Made by a program: the position numbers and the translations under genes
DNA from: JAHDFB01 sp965658745
Lineage (GTDB): Bacteria; Bacteroidota; Bacteroidia; Chitinophagales; Saprospiraceae
DNA: 64,000 bases
Direction: 5' to 3'
Assembly (NCBI GenBank): GCA_965658745.1
Contig: CBFHTK010000003.1
Location: 310,001 to 374,000 of the forward strand
Part shown: in pieces, positions 9,254-18,260 of the stretch
Layout of the letters: each line of letters opens with the position of its first letter
Position numbering within the stretch: position 1 is the stretch's first letter
The notes under the pieces: model-generated
What the model was told of the DNA's origin: nothing
What the model saw: only the letters and a program-made list of their open reading frames with translations
The model's database searches: none

Positions 9254-9778
9254 ATGCAAAAATCTACCTTCAAAAAATATATTAAGTCCCTAAATGAGGA
9301 TGAGCTTCGAGAAGAAATCGACCGACTTTTCTCAAAAATTCCAGAAGTAAAGCACTACTATACCTTGGAATTGGGATCTGATGCTGATCGAAAACGTATT
9401 TACGATAAAGTAAAGAAAGCATTAGAATCTAAGTATCGAACGAAGAGTTTTCGCAGACCTCGACGTCCAAGAATTGCTAAGATAAATGCCATTCTACGTG
9501 AAGTCGAAAAACATGCCGTTTATACCTTCGAACTTGGTGACGTTTTTCTTTATAATGTAGAATGTGCGACTGCATTTGCTAAGAAGTACTATTTCGAATC
9601 GGATCCACTTACCAATGTTATTCTTAAATCATATGAAAAAGCTTGTCTGTACATCAGAGACGCCTTGATGGAGGACGAATTTGAAGATCGATTGAAAGAG
9701 GTCATTGTTAATATAAAACGATATCCGAATATTGCCATCAGTATGGAACAGCTGTACGATAGAATCATCGAAGCATAG
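9254..9778 (+). CDS. DUF6155 family protein
   Basis: The N-terminus, with LNEDELREEIDRLFSKIPEV followed by KHYYTLELG, matches the opening of the DUF6155 family known from Bacteroidota. The protein is soluble, mostly helical and rich in lysine and arginine, with a basic segment near residues 70-85 (TKSFRRPRRPR). No catalytic motif is evident and no function is established. It is a single gene, convergent with the DNA ligase gene, with 29 bases between the two stops. Confidence 0.7.
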   Translation: MQKSTFKKYIKSLNEDELREEIDRLFSKIPEVKHYYTLELGSDADRKRIYDKVKKALESKYRTKSFRRPRRPRIAKINAILREVEKHAVYTFELGDVFLYNVECATAFAKKYYFESDPLTNVILKSYEKACLYIRDALMEDEFEDRLKEVIVNIKRYPNIAISMEQLYDRIIEA

Positions 9779-9807
9779 CACTCAATGGGCCACGTCTCAT
9801 AAACTTT

Positions 9808-11388
9808 TTAGGGTAGTAGCGCCTTCAGATCTTCCAGGTGATTTGCTTCTGAAGCTGGTTTGTCTTTTCGCCATCTTTTTATCCGTGGAAATCGAAGTGC
9901 TACTCCACTTTTGTGTCGTTTACTTTCTTGAATACCTTCGAAAGCCAATTCAAAAACAAGCTCAGGTTTAACTGAACTTACAGGTCCAAACCGCTCAATT
10001 GTATTACTTTTTACAAAAGCGGTAATTTCTTTAAATTCTTTGTCTGTAAGTCCAGAATATGCTTTCGCAAAAGTTACTAGTCGATCTCCATTCCACACTG
10101 CAAAAGTAAAATCAGTATATAAACTCGAACGGCGACCATGTCCTCTTTGAGCATACAACATGACAGCATCGATTGTATATGGATCAACTTTCCACTTCCA
10201 CCAATCTCCCTTTTTTCGACCACTAAGGTATGGAGATGCTTTCTTTTTTAACATAAATCCCTCAGCTCCCCGTTCTCTTGAGGTCTCTCTTAATCCAGTT
10301 AGGGTTTCCCAACTTTGAAATTTCACAGACTCAGAAAGTACCAATGTGGGATGTTGTAAATCCAGAACAATTTCAGCTAATTTGAGTCTTCGTTCTTCTA
10401 ATGATTGATTCCGTATATCCTCACCTTTATACTCAAGAAGGTCATATGCCATGAGGACCACAGGTGCTTCCTTTAATAATTTCTTCGTTACTCTCTTTCG
10501 CCCGATACGTTTTTGCAAGGCCTGAAAAGATAGAGGACTACCATCTTGAAAACCCAAAATTTCGCCATCGATTACTGTTCCTTCAGGAAGCTTTGTAGCC
10601 ATCATCTCAATTTCTGGAAAAGTGTCTGTCACTAATTCTTCTCCTCTACTCCAAATGAATGACTCACTTTCCCGACATATAACTTGTCCCCGTATCCCAT
10701 CCCATTTCCATTCTGCTGTCCACTCATCTGGATCTCCCAAGTCTTCAATCTTTTCCTCAACTGCATATGCTAGATAAAATGGATAAGGCTTCGATGTATC
10801 ACTAGAAATTGAGTCATCCAGTAATAAATGTTGAAAATCTGTGGAATCAGGTGTCCAATTACCCATCAAGCGATGTGCAATTTCATTAGTGGGTTTATCA
10901 AGATGTTTGGACAAGGCTCTCGTCATGAGATTCTGTGAAATTCCAATCCGAAAACCACCTGTTATCAACTTGTTGAATAAAAAGCGTTCATCTTGATTTA
11001 AGGATTTCCATGCATAGAATACAGCCTGCTTCTTCTCCTCTTCCTCTACCTCACGGAGCCCTTGAATGTATTCAATCCAATCAGATAGATTTCTTCCATC
11101 CGTCTGAGTGGGGTTAGGCAACACAAGGGATATTGTCTCTGCTAAATCTCCTACAATATGATATGATTCTTCAAATAACCAGGTCGGAACTCCTGACATT
11201 TCACTTGCCCATTCTCTCAAAAAACTTGTAGTAATTGTTCGTCGTGGTCTTCTATGCGAAAAAAGTGCAATCGTCCACAATTTATCGGAATCATCAGCCT
11301 CATTGAAGAAATGTACAAGGGCATCAACTTTGTCGTTGGTCTTGTTGGTTTCTTCTACTTTTCTGAATAGTTGGGCAAACTGCTTCAT
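9808..11388 (-). CDS. ATP-dependent DNA ligase
   Basis: This is an ATP-dependent ligase of 526 residues, distinct from the essential NAD-dependent LigA. An N-terminal DNA-binding domain occupies about residues 1-200. The nucleotidyl-transfer motif I is EWKWDGIRGQ with the adenylated lysine at about residue 228. Motif III-like GTVIDGEILG, motif IV-like EGFMLKKK and motif V WWKWKV follow, then a C-terminal OB fold. It belongs to the type encoded with a metallo-beta-lactamase-fold exonuclease, as here, in a bacterial repair cassette. Its start codon overlaps the exonuclease stop by 4 bases, so the two are translationally coupled. Confidence 0.93.
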   Translation of the reverse strand: MKQFAQLFRKVEETNKTNDKVDALVHFFNEADDSDKLWTIALFSHRRPRRTITTSFLREWASEMSGVPTWLFEESYHIVGDLAETISLVLPNPTQTDGRNLSDWIEYIQGLREVEEEEKKQAVFYAWKSLNQDERFLFNKLITGGFRIGISQNLMTRALSKHLDKPTNEIAHRLMGNWTPDSTDFQHLLLDDSISSDTSKPYPFYLAYAVEEKIEDLGDPDEWTAEWKWDGIRGQVICRESESFIWSRGEELVTDTFPEIEMMATKLPEGTVIDGEILGFQDGSPLSFQALQKRIGRKRVTKKLLKEAPVVLMAYDLLEYKGEDIRNQSLEERRLKLAEIVLDLQHPTLVLSESVKFQSWETLTGLRETSRERGAEGFMLKKKASPYLSGRKKGDWWKWKVDPYTIDAVMLYAQRGHGRRSSLYTDFTFAVWNGDRLVTFAKAYSGLTDKEFKEITAFVKSNTIERFGPVSSVKPELVFELAFEGIQESKRHKSGVALRFPRIKRWRKDKPASEANHLEDLKALLP

Positions 11389-12401
11389 GCTACTTTCTCC
11401 TCTTCTGTACTGTCAAATTGCTCCCCTTCAAAGGCGGTTTTCACAACCTTGGCGTCATATCCTTGTTCGATCAAATACTGCGAAAAGATTTCCGAAAACC
11501 CATGAGTCACATAGATCTCTGATGCTTCCGTTAGAGCAATAGCCTGATTCAATTCATTCCAGTCTGCGTGATCCGAAAGCACAAAACCAATATCTGCTGC
11601 TCTTCTGCGTCGAGCTCCTCTCACTTGCATCCATCCACTTGCTATTCCGAGCCTAAAATCTTTGAATTTCTTAGTCCAATTAGAATTTACGGCTGAAGGG
11701 GGTGCTATCACTAGACCACCTGCGTATTCTTTATAATCAAGATTTGCCGTTGCATGAGTCGTATCTAGAAGTGGTACACCAGAAGCTCTCAGCGCTCTAT
11801 TGGTTGCCTCGATTGCACCATGCGTAAATATCTTGCCGACTGAATGATCTAGGTTTTGAATAATACGCTGAGCCTTACCTAGGGAATAAGCTGTAATGAT
11901 AGAAACCTTGCCCTCCGCTTGATTTTTCTTCCACCAAGCATTCATCCGGTCATAAATCTGTTCTTGAGGATCCCATCTATAAACAGGCAGACCAAAAGTA
12001 GATTCTGTAATAAACGTATGGCACTTCACTGGTTCAAAAGCTTCCGATATCCCATCATTACTCAATTTATAGTCACCAGAAACTACCCATGTTTCTCCCT
12101 TATAAGAAACTCGAATCTGAGCAGAACCTATTACATGTCCCGCTGGAAAAAACGTAAACTCTACGCCGTTTACCATCATAGGTTCTCCGTATGCAATCCC
12201 ATGAATTTTTACCTTACCAAGTCGATGTTTCAGAATCGGTACACTAGCATTTGTACACACGTAACTTCCCATCCCCCATCTTGCATGATCGGAATGCCCA
12301 TGAGTGATAAATGCTTTTGCGACAGGTTTCCATGGATCGATATGAACATTTGCTTGAGCGCAGTAGATACCCTTTCCATCGAAACTTAGTAGTCTTTTCA
12401 T
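11385..12401 (-). CDS. ligase-associated DNA exonuclease (metallo-beta-lactamase fold)
   Basis: The metal-binding motif HGHSDHAR sits near residue 34 and HGFSEIF near the C-terminus, with the GDYKLSNDG and STFGLP segments typical of beta-CASP/SNM1-like nucleases of the ligase-associated family. I chose the ATG at 12401 (MKRLLSFDGKGIYC), which matches the usual start and length of about 338 residues. The frame is open to 12455, where it would overlap the upstream gene by 14 bases. It forms a tight pair with the DNA ligase. The helicase and PdeM endonuclease often found in the same cassette are not in the immediate neighbourhood. Confidence 0.88.
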   Translation of the reverse strand: MKRLLSFDGKGIYCAQANVHIDPWKPVAKAFITHGHSDHARWGMGSYVCTNASVPILKHRLGKVKIHGIAYGEPMMVNGVEFTFFPAGHVIGSAQIRVSYKGETWVVSGDYKLSNDGISEAFEPVKCHTFITESTFGLPVYRWDPQEQIYDRMNAWWKKNQAEGKVSIITAYSLGKAQRIIQNLDHSVGKIFTHGAIEATNRALRASGVPLLDTTHATANLDYKEYAGGLVIAPPSAVNSNWTKKFKDFRLGIASGWMQVRGARRRRAADIGFVLSDHADWNELNQAIALTEASEIYVTHGFSEIFSQYLIEQGYDAKVVKTAFEGEQFDSTEEEKVA

Positions 12402-12441
12402 ATCTTGATAACGTCTAGTCTGTCGGCTTGTTCTACCACAA

Positions 12442-13248
12442 TCATCCTTCTTCACTCACTACATTGTAGAAATAATCATGAATTGCTTGTATTTCGTGAT
12501 CTGCATACTTGCCTACATGCTTTCGAGATTGAATTACTTGGAAATCATTTCCTGCATTGAGATTGTAAGATTTAATAAAGTTTTCCCAGTTAGTTTCTGA
12601 ATCTATATCGTCAATTTTAATCATGGAATACGAACTTGAAGTTTCTTGAGTCCAAATTTTTAGCCCTTGCATACAATCCTTCCAAGTCTGCAAATACTTT
12701 TGTTGTCGCTTGGCTAAAGTTCTCTGAAATTTTCGCAGAACTATTGGTTGCCAAATCAATTTTGTTGTAGACTTCAACGCTTCAATATCATTCTGAACTC
12801 TCTGTTCGACAGCCCACTCTACTGGCGTATAGAGGAGAAGAAAATGGGGCTCGAGGCCCAAAAGTCGATACTGTTTCTCCCACTCGGCGATCAAAAGTCC
12901 ATCAAGTGGATGATGAACAATAAGTTGGTTGGGAAGAAGTGACTCCATTTCTTCAAAAAGTACTTTTAAGCTGACCTCTATCTTCTCATTCCCCAGATTT
13001 CGGATGCGATCATTGAGTTTAGATTTAAGTTCCTTTTTCGACGGTAATTGCTCAATTTCAAGGTGTTTATAAATTGAAGATTGTGCTTGGTAGAATCTAT
13101 CATTGTCCGTATTCAAGCCCACTGCATTGAGCACCGCTTGCAGATCAGGATGAAAATGGTGAAGTATATGTAGAACTTTTGTATTCGAAGTCACAGTATC
13201 GTTTTTAGTTCTAGGTGATTGATGTATACCCGTTTTTGACGTAAACAT
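12442..13248 (-). CDS. hypothetical protein upstream of the ligase/exonuclease pair
   Basis: I do not recognise this 268-residue protein. It is soluble, without a signal peptide, and rich in charged and aromatic residues. The core has two hydrophobic strands, LPNQLIVHHPLDGLL and HFLLLYTPVEWAVEQRV, then a helical basic segment with many K, R and Q. The spacing loosely recalls sulfotransferase-like P-loop proteins, but there is no P-loop, so I do not assign it. It lies 40 bases upstream of the exonuclease on the same strand and could belong to the same repair transcript. Confidence 0.65.
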   Translation of the reverse strand: MFTSKTGIHQSPRTKNDTVTSNTKVLHILHHFHPDLQAVLNAVGLNTDNDRFYQAQSSIYKHLEIEQLPSKKELKSKLNDRIRNLGNEKIEVSLKVLFEEMESLLPNQLIVHHPLDGLLIAEWEKQYRLLGLEPHFLLLYTPVEWAVEQRVQNDIEALKSTTKLIWQPIVLRKFQRTLAKRQQKYLQTWKDCMQGLKIWTQETSSSYSMIKIDDIDSETNWENFIKSYNLNAGNDFQVIQSRKHVGKYADHEIQAIHDYFYNVVSEEG

Positions 13249-13273
13249 ATTAAATGTTCGTACTGGAATTGTC

Positions 13274-14002
13274 TTAATTTATTTTACTTCTAATCCCTAA
13301 CTCTACGCCGAAATTCAGCAAGTGCTCACTAATCGGAGCATCCACCAACTTTGAAAAATGGTATCTGAATGCTGGTTGCCCAAAAAATTGGAGTTGATCA
13401 TTTAAAGAGTAGTTCATTCCAAATGATAGAAATCCCACAAAATGAACTCTATTAAAATTATGAACATCACCATTATCAAACTGAGCATTTCTTCCGATAT
13501 CTGTTTTTTCTGTCGTCCTTGTAGTCATGTAGTAAGACGGTAAAATTCCCAATTCAACAAATGGAGATATTTTTTTCTGGTTCATTTCAAATCTCCCTAC
13601 AATTGGCACTTCTATAAACCAATAATCATAGACAAGTTGTAATTCACGTGGCAAAGTAGGGTCAGCTACCCATCCTCCATTTCCATCATGTTCACTTGGC
13701 CATCTAAGGTCGGTATTCTTTTCTCCCTTATATCCGACACTCGCTAGTCTAAGTCCTGTTCTTAGAAATATTCTATTTGTTAATCTTTGATTGTAGTTAA
13801 AACCTATCCGCCAATTTAGCTTTCCAGTTTCAGTCTGATCACGACTTTCCAATATCACACTCATAATTTCATTCTGACTTGCAGTTGCCAAATTTCGATA
13901 AGAATATTCAATCCCACTTACGAAATCTATTGATTGGTTTATCTGGCAAAATCCTAAAAATGGAATGATCAGAATTAATGTTACAAGGAAGTTTACTCTC
14001 AT
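13274..14002 (-). CDS. small outer-membrane beta-barrel protein (PorT-like fold)
   Basis: A clear signal peptide (about 19 residues ending GFCQ) precedes alternating amphipathic strands such as WRIGFNYNQRLTNRIFLRTGLRL and the terminal LLNFGVELGIRSK, a pattern of 8-10 stranded barrels with outer-membrane-beta-barrel domains. At 242 residues it is the common size for this Bacteroidota group. No substrate or partner can be deduced. It lies 40 bases downstream of the 4Fe-4S membrane protein gene on the same strand. Confidence 0.7.
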   Translation of the reverse strand: MRVNFLVTLILIIPFLGFCQINQSIDFVSGIEYSYRNLATASQNEIMSVILESRDQTETGKLNWRIGFNYNQRLTNRIFLRTGLRLASVGYKGEKNTDLRWPSEHDGNGGWVADPTLPRELQLVYDYWFIEVPIVGRFEMNQKKISPFVELGILPSYYMTTRTTEKTDIGRNAQFDNGDVHNFNRVHFVGFLSFGMNYSLNDQLQFFGQPAFRYHFSKLVDAPISEHLLNFGVELGIRSKIN

Positions 14003-14042
14003 ATTATCTAGTTTATGGGGGCTGGACTAAATTCTTACTCTT

Positions 14043-15638
14043 CTACGACAGCATGCGTACTTGATCCTCAGTAATATGTATTGCTTTATGCTCAGCAGTT
14101 TTAGCAAATATGTCTGACGAACCGTTCTCTAATTTAAGTACACCTCTAGGACATACAGCACTACAAACGCCACATCCTACGCATGATGCACGAACGATAT
14201 TCTGACCCTTTTGGGCGTAAGCCCGAACATCAATACCCATCTCACAATAAGTGGAGCAATTTCCACAAGAAATACATTGGCTTCCGTTCGTTGTAATACG
14301 AAACTTGGATAATAGTTTCTGCTGAATACCTAACAAAGCAGCCATTGGACATCCGAAACGGCACCAAACTCGACTTCCCATGATCGGATAGAATCCTACA
14401 CCGATGATTCCAGAGAAAACAGCACCTACCCACAATCCGTAAGCTTGTCGGAATCCGTAATTCTGCAAAAAGTATGCATTGCCACTTCCCGATAAGAAAT
14501 TGAAAAGTAGAATTAATGCGGCAAGGACTACTACCCCTGAAATAATATACTTACTGTTCTTGGACCCATCCTCAACATTCTTAGTTTGTAAAAGAAAATA
14601 TACTGCTGAAAGTCCAAGTAATCCAATTAAAGCCAACCAAGTAAAAGTCGATCTTGAGAGTAAATATTTGTCTGGCTCATTACCCAGATAGCCATAAATA
14701 ATAGCTATCGTCATCACGAAAGAAAATAAAAGAACCGTATGAATCATCCATCTTTCAATCTTCCAGGCCTTCATAGACTTGTCTGATAAATGACGAAATG
14801 GGTCACCTGCCGTTTCAGCAAGACCACCGCATCCGCAGACGAAACTACAGTACCATCGCTTCCCAAATTTATATGTAAGTATCGGCGAAATAACAAAGAT
14901 CATTAGCAGTCCCATGATCAAAAAGAAACTACCAAGTAGTCCTCCTTTACTAAGATTCTGAATGTGCCAGCTATCGAAAAAATCGTAGTCTAGCGGCCAC
15001 ATGTTTTTCATATCTTTCCCAAAATAATTAGTCGCTGTTTCAGGATGTAACATCTCCAAAATCTCTGGAATAAGAAACGCGAAAAACAGCTGGAAAAACA
15101 TCACTGAAATCGTTCGTATAATCTCATATCGATTGTGTCGATACTTGAAAATAAATTTGACTCCAAAAGCTAAAATTGCAAGCGTATACAGCACGCCATA
15201 GACAAACCATTGACTGGCTTTTTTACCATGCATCAGTTGTGATAAAGGATCGAAAAACGCTACTAAACCAGAATTTTCAGTATCTCCCAAACCTAAATAC
15301 TCTGCTTTCAAATATAAAACAACATAAAATCCTGTAATCAAGATAGCGGAAATCCAAGCCATAACACCTCGATGTGATATTGAACTGAAAAAATTACCAT
15401 TGTTCTTGATGCCTGCAGGTTGAATCATATAAGTTCGCCAAGAGTAGGCAACAACTCCAAAGAAAATCAATCCTAATGAGGAGTAGAACAAAATACCTTT
15501 CGAAGGAAGTGACACTCCTGCCCAAGAAATCAGCATGAGTAGAAGGCCTAAACTACCTAGTGCAAGCGTTATTTTTTGTACCGCATCGAGTAAAGGGGGT
15601 TTTTCGGAGGTAAAAGAAGTATATAAAGTAGAGGACAT
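14043..15638 (-). CDS. polytopic membrane protein with NapH/NosR-like 4Fe-4S centres
   Basis: About ten hydrophobic segments span residues 20-410. The cytoplasmic loops carry a cysteine motif WYCSFVCGCGG and a second WCRFGCP motif, as in NapH/NosR/CcoG proteins. Near the C-terminus two ferredoxin motifs read CISCGNCSTYC and CVGCGVCSAVCP, enough for two 4Fe-4S clusters. The protein is likely to pass electrons between a quinol or flavin donor and a periplasmic or membrane acceptor, but the acceptor is unknown. It lies 24 bases downstream of an FAD-dependent oxidoreductase gene, which probably supplies or takes the electrons. Confidence 0.82.
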   Translation of the reverse strand: MSSTLYTSFTSEKPPLLDAVQKITLALGSLGLLLMLISWAGVSLPSKGILFYSSLGLIFFGVVAYSWRTYMIQPAGIKNNGNFFSSISHRGVMAWISAILITGFYVVLYLKAEYLGLGDTENSGLVAFFDPLSQLMHGKKASQWFVYGVLYTLAILAFGVKFIFKYRHNRYEIIRTISVMFFQLFFAFLIPEILEMLHPETATNYFGKDMKNMWPLDYDFFDSWHIQNLSKGGLLGSFFLIMGLLMIFVISPILTYKFGKRWYCSFVCGCGGLAETAGDPFRHLSDKSMKAWKIERWMIHTVLLFSFVMTIAIIYGYLGNEPDKYLLSRSTFTWLALIGLLGLSAVYFLLQTKNVEDGSKNSKYIISGVVVLAALILLFNFLSGSGNAYFLQNYGFRQAYGLWVGAVFSGIIGVGFYPIMGSRVWCRFGCPMAALLGIQQKLLSKFRITTNGSQCISCGNCSTYCEMGIDVRAYAQKGQNIVRASCVGCGVCSAVCPRGVLKLENGSSDIFAKTAEHKAIHITEDQVRMLS

Positions 15639-15662
15639 GAATTGTTGTTTTGTAGTGGTTCG

Positions 15663-17000
15663 TTATTTTCCTAAGAATGCAAGGACTCGATTGAGCGTCT
15701 TTTTTACAGGTTTATCAATTGTCTTTCCTGTCGAAGAACTGTACAATGCTTGGACATCGGCAATGTATGATTTATAAAATTCCGGATCAAAATCTGCGAG
15801 GTTGAGTTGTTGAACAACTGTATGTAAATCCGCTTTATCGGCAAGCCACCTCTCGCACACTTCGTGGCGAAATCGAATACCCATAAGGTTTAATCCAACG
15901 ATTGTCTCTGTATTTTTATCGTACACTAAACGAATCGATCGATTTCCATCTTCGTGCTCCCAATATATACTCGCATGGTTATCAGGAGGTCTTCCAGATA
16001 CTTCGCCATATACTTGATATTCTATATCTATAAACTTAGCTGAATTGAACCATATTCCTGGATCGTAAGCTATTTTCTGGTTTAGAATATTGTAGGCAAC
16101 CGTTTCTCCCATCATTTTTCCAGTATACCATACGGCTTCAATAGGTCTTCTGCCAGCAGCAGGCTCAGTTTGTTCCGCACAATCTCCTATAGCATATACA
16201 TCATCGATGTTTGTTTCTAAATATCGATTCACTTTTATACCTCGGTTGATTTCAAGAGCAGAGTCTTTCAAGAACTTTACGTTGGGATGGACGCCAGCAG
16301 TTAGGCCCACAAATCCGCATTCAATCGTTTCTCCCTTGCTTGTCTTAACAGCACAACATTGCCCGTTTCCATCGTCCACGATTTCAACTAGCTCCGTTTC
16401 CAATTGCAAATCAATCCCGTTTTTGCGTATCTCTCGATTTACCATGGCACTCTCTTCAGCCGGCAATACTATATCCCAATAACTCTTTTCCCTCACAAGA
16501 AATGTAACTGGAATATGTCTGCTATGAAACATCTCAGCCATCTCTATACCAATCAGACCTCCTCCTACAATGACTGCACGGTTTAGGTCTTTACTATATT
16601 CCTCCATCCGCTCAAGATCTTGGATTGCATACAATCCACCGACACCATTCAAGTTTTGACCAGGCCAGCCAAATTTATTCGAAGACGAACCAAGGGCTAA
16701 GACCAACTTGTCATATTTTAGATCACCCTTGGAATTGGTTTTAAGAGTCTTTTGCTCAAAATCAATTTCGTCGACATGCGTCTTGATCAAATTTATCCGG
16801 TTCTTCTTCCAAAAATAGTCTTCATAAGGTTTCGTCTGTTCAAAACCCATATGACCCATGTAGATATACATAAGCGCGGTCCGAGAATAGAAATGATCTG
16901 TTTCAGAAGATATGATCGTGATTTCACAGTCACTATTCTTTCGAAGAAATCGCGCTGCAGTAACCCCGCTGATGCCATTTCCGATGATATATACATGCAT
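15663..17000 (-). CDS. FAD-dependent pyridine nucleotide-disulfide oxidoreductase family protein
   Basis: The N-terminal dinucleotide motif GNGISGVTAARFLR binds FAD. A second Rossmann motif VIVGGGLIGIEMAE should bind NAD(P)H, and the AIGDCAE motif closes the FAD site. The layout resembles the flavin part of NirB and rubredoxin/ferredoxin reductases. No redox-active CxxxxC pair is seen, so it is not a disulfide reductase. The gene precedes the membrane 4Fe-4S protein with only 24 bases between, and the pair probably makes an NAD(P)H-linked electron transfer complex. A 450-base region without genes lies upstream. Confidence 0.85.
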   Translation of the reverse strand: MHVYIIGNGISGVTAARFLRKNSDCEITIISSETDHFYSRTALMYIYMGHMGFEQTKPYEDYFWKKNRINLIKTHVDEIDFEQKTLKTNSKGDLKYDKLVLALGSSSNKFGWPGQNLNGVGGLYAIQDLERMEEYSKDLNRAVIVGGGLIGIEMAEMFHSRHIPVTFLVREKSYWDIVLPAEESAMVNREIRKNGIDLQLETELVEIVDDGNGQCCAVKTSKGETIECGFVGLTAGVHPNVKFLKDSALEINRGIKVNRYLETNIDDVYAIGDCAEQTEPAAGRRPIEAVWYTGKMMGETVAYNILNQKIAYDPGIWFNSAKFIDIEYQVYGEVSGRPPDNHASIYWEHEDGNRSIRLVYDKNTETIVGLNLMGIRFRHEVCERWLADKADLHTVVQQLNLADFDPEFYKSYIADVQALYSSSTGKTIDKPVKKTLNRVLAFLGK

Positions 17001-17481
17001 AGTTAGTTGTTGACTTGTTTACTTACTCACAATTTAAAACTCAAAGGTCAGTCTAAAATTATGAGATTTAGAACAATCATGTTAGGTTGTATTAATCAAA
17101 GAAGTATAACCTTGCACTTTGAGTTGTAATAACAGCCAAAACATACATTGCTAAGATAATGACATATTTTTGATAAACGGAAATAAATCTTCTAAATGAC
17201 ATTTCAGGGACAATATTGATCAATGAAACTTTTTGACGATGTTTAAACAATTATAATTTATCGTTTTAAATATTAAGTTATATCTATATATGTTTTATAT
17301 TTGTTCTGATTGGATTATAAGTAATTGCCTTTATTGTCCGATCACTGGGTGTTAACAAATTTTTATGAACAAGACCGTGTGATTTTTTGTACTTTTACTG
17401 AGCGAAGTTATGAGGTTACTTTTCTGACCAGCACTTCGTTATAAAAATACCGTGGTTTATTCCACCGCAAACAAATTAATT
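17001..17481. other. long intergenic region between divergent genes
   Basis: This AT-rich stretch separates the FAD oxidoreductase (minus) from the type IX cargo gene (plus). It holds one isolated -7-like box TATATTTG at 17296-17303 on the plus strand and several TA-rich runs. I found no RNA gene or small gene in it. Confidence 0.4.
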
Positions 17482-18171
17482 ATGAAGCAAACTTTACTTT
17501 TATTTTTACTTAGTTTCATCACACTTAGCCTATCTGCTCAGATTACTTTCGGGCCAGAGAGTGTAGTAGAAGAATTTAATCCAGAATTGATCTTTGATTT
17601 GAAAAAAGATTTCGACGTATCAAATATCACGGATACCGATCAACAATATATTTGGAATGTTGAAACTGTAGAAGCTCCCGAAGAGTGGAAATTTTACATT
17701 TGTGATCTTAATTTGTGTTATGCTCCCGGAACTACTTTTGTAGAGGCTGATGCTGCAAATACAATTGCTGGCGATAGCACGAAAGTGATGAATTTCCACC
17801 TTCTTGCGAGTGGAAAAGAAGGTTATGGAAAGTATATTTGGAATCTAACTGCAGTAAACGATCCTTCAAATGTTATTGCAAGTGTAGAGTTGGAATTAAC
17901 TGCTACAATTACTGTTGGTATTAGTCAAGAAGATATTGATAACATAACCGTATTTCCAAACCCAGTAAGTGATTACTTCAACATCAAAAATCCAAATGGA
18001 GCTGCAACACATATTGTACTTTACGATGTGCTTGGAAAGCAAGTGAGAACTTACGATGCTCACGGAGTTTCAAATTTCTACATGGGAGATGTTCAATCAG
18101 GCAGATATTTCGCACGAATTTTTGACGAGTCTGGTAAATCACTCAAAGTGGTTAGAATTGTGAAAAGATAA
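17482..18171 (+). CDS. secreted protein with type IX secretion sorting domain
   Basis: A signal peptide (MKQTLLLFLL... ending SLSAQ) begins at the ATG at 17482, 10 codons inside the longest frame. The last 80 residues form a type A C-terminal sorting domain: the motif VFPNPVSDYFNI, then VLYDVLGKQV and the terminal SGKSLKVVRIVKR. This domain directs export and anchoring by the type IX system, and PorQ is encoded 10 kb away. The central 130 residues contain a short Cys pair (FYICDLNLCY) and no known catalytic domain; they resemble an extracellular beta domain. Two hairpins follow the stop codon. Confidence 0.85.
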   Translation: MKQTLLLFLLSFITLSLSAQITFGPESVVEEFNPELIFDLKKDFDVSNITDTDQQYIWNVETVEAPEEWKFYICDLNLCYAPGTTFVEADAANTIAGDSTKVMNFHLLASGKEGYGKYIWNLTAVNDPSNVIASVELELTATITVGISQEDIDNITVFPNPVSDYFNIKNPNGAATHIVLYDVLGKQVRTYDAHGVSNFYMGDVQSGRYFARIFDESGKSLKVVRIVKR

Positions 18172-18175
18172 TTAT

Positions 18176-18196
18176 CTACTTGGTTTTACCAAGTAG
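18176..18196. repeat. hairpin just after the cargo gene
   Basis: CTACTTGG and CCAAGTAG form a perfect 8-bp stem with a short TTTTA loop, 5 bases after the stop codon. It has no T-tract, so it may stabilise the mRNA end rather than terminate. Confidence 0.5.
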
Positions 18197-18207
18197 TCTA
18201 AAATATT

Positions 18208-18245
18208 AAGCCTAGTCGAAGTAATTCGTCTAGGCTTTTTTCTTT
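18208..18245 (+). terminator. intrinsic terminator
   Basis: AAGCCTAG (18208-18215) pairs with CTAGGCTT (18230-18237), followed by a T-rich tract. It separates the cargo gene from the convergent glycosyltransferase gene. Confidence 0.75.
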
Positions 18246-18260
18246 TATTGATCGTCTATT

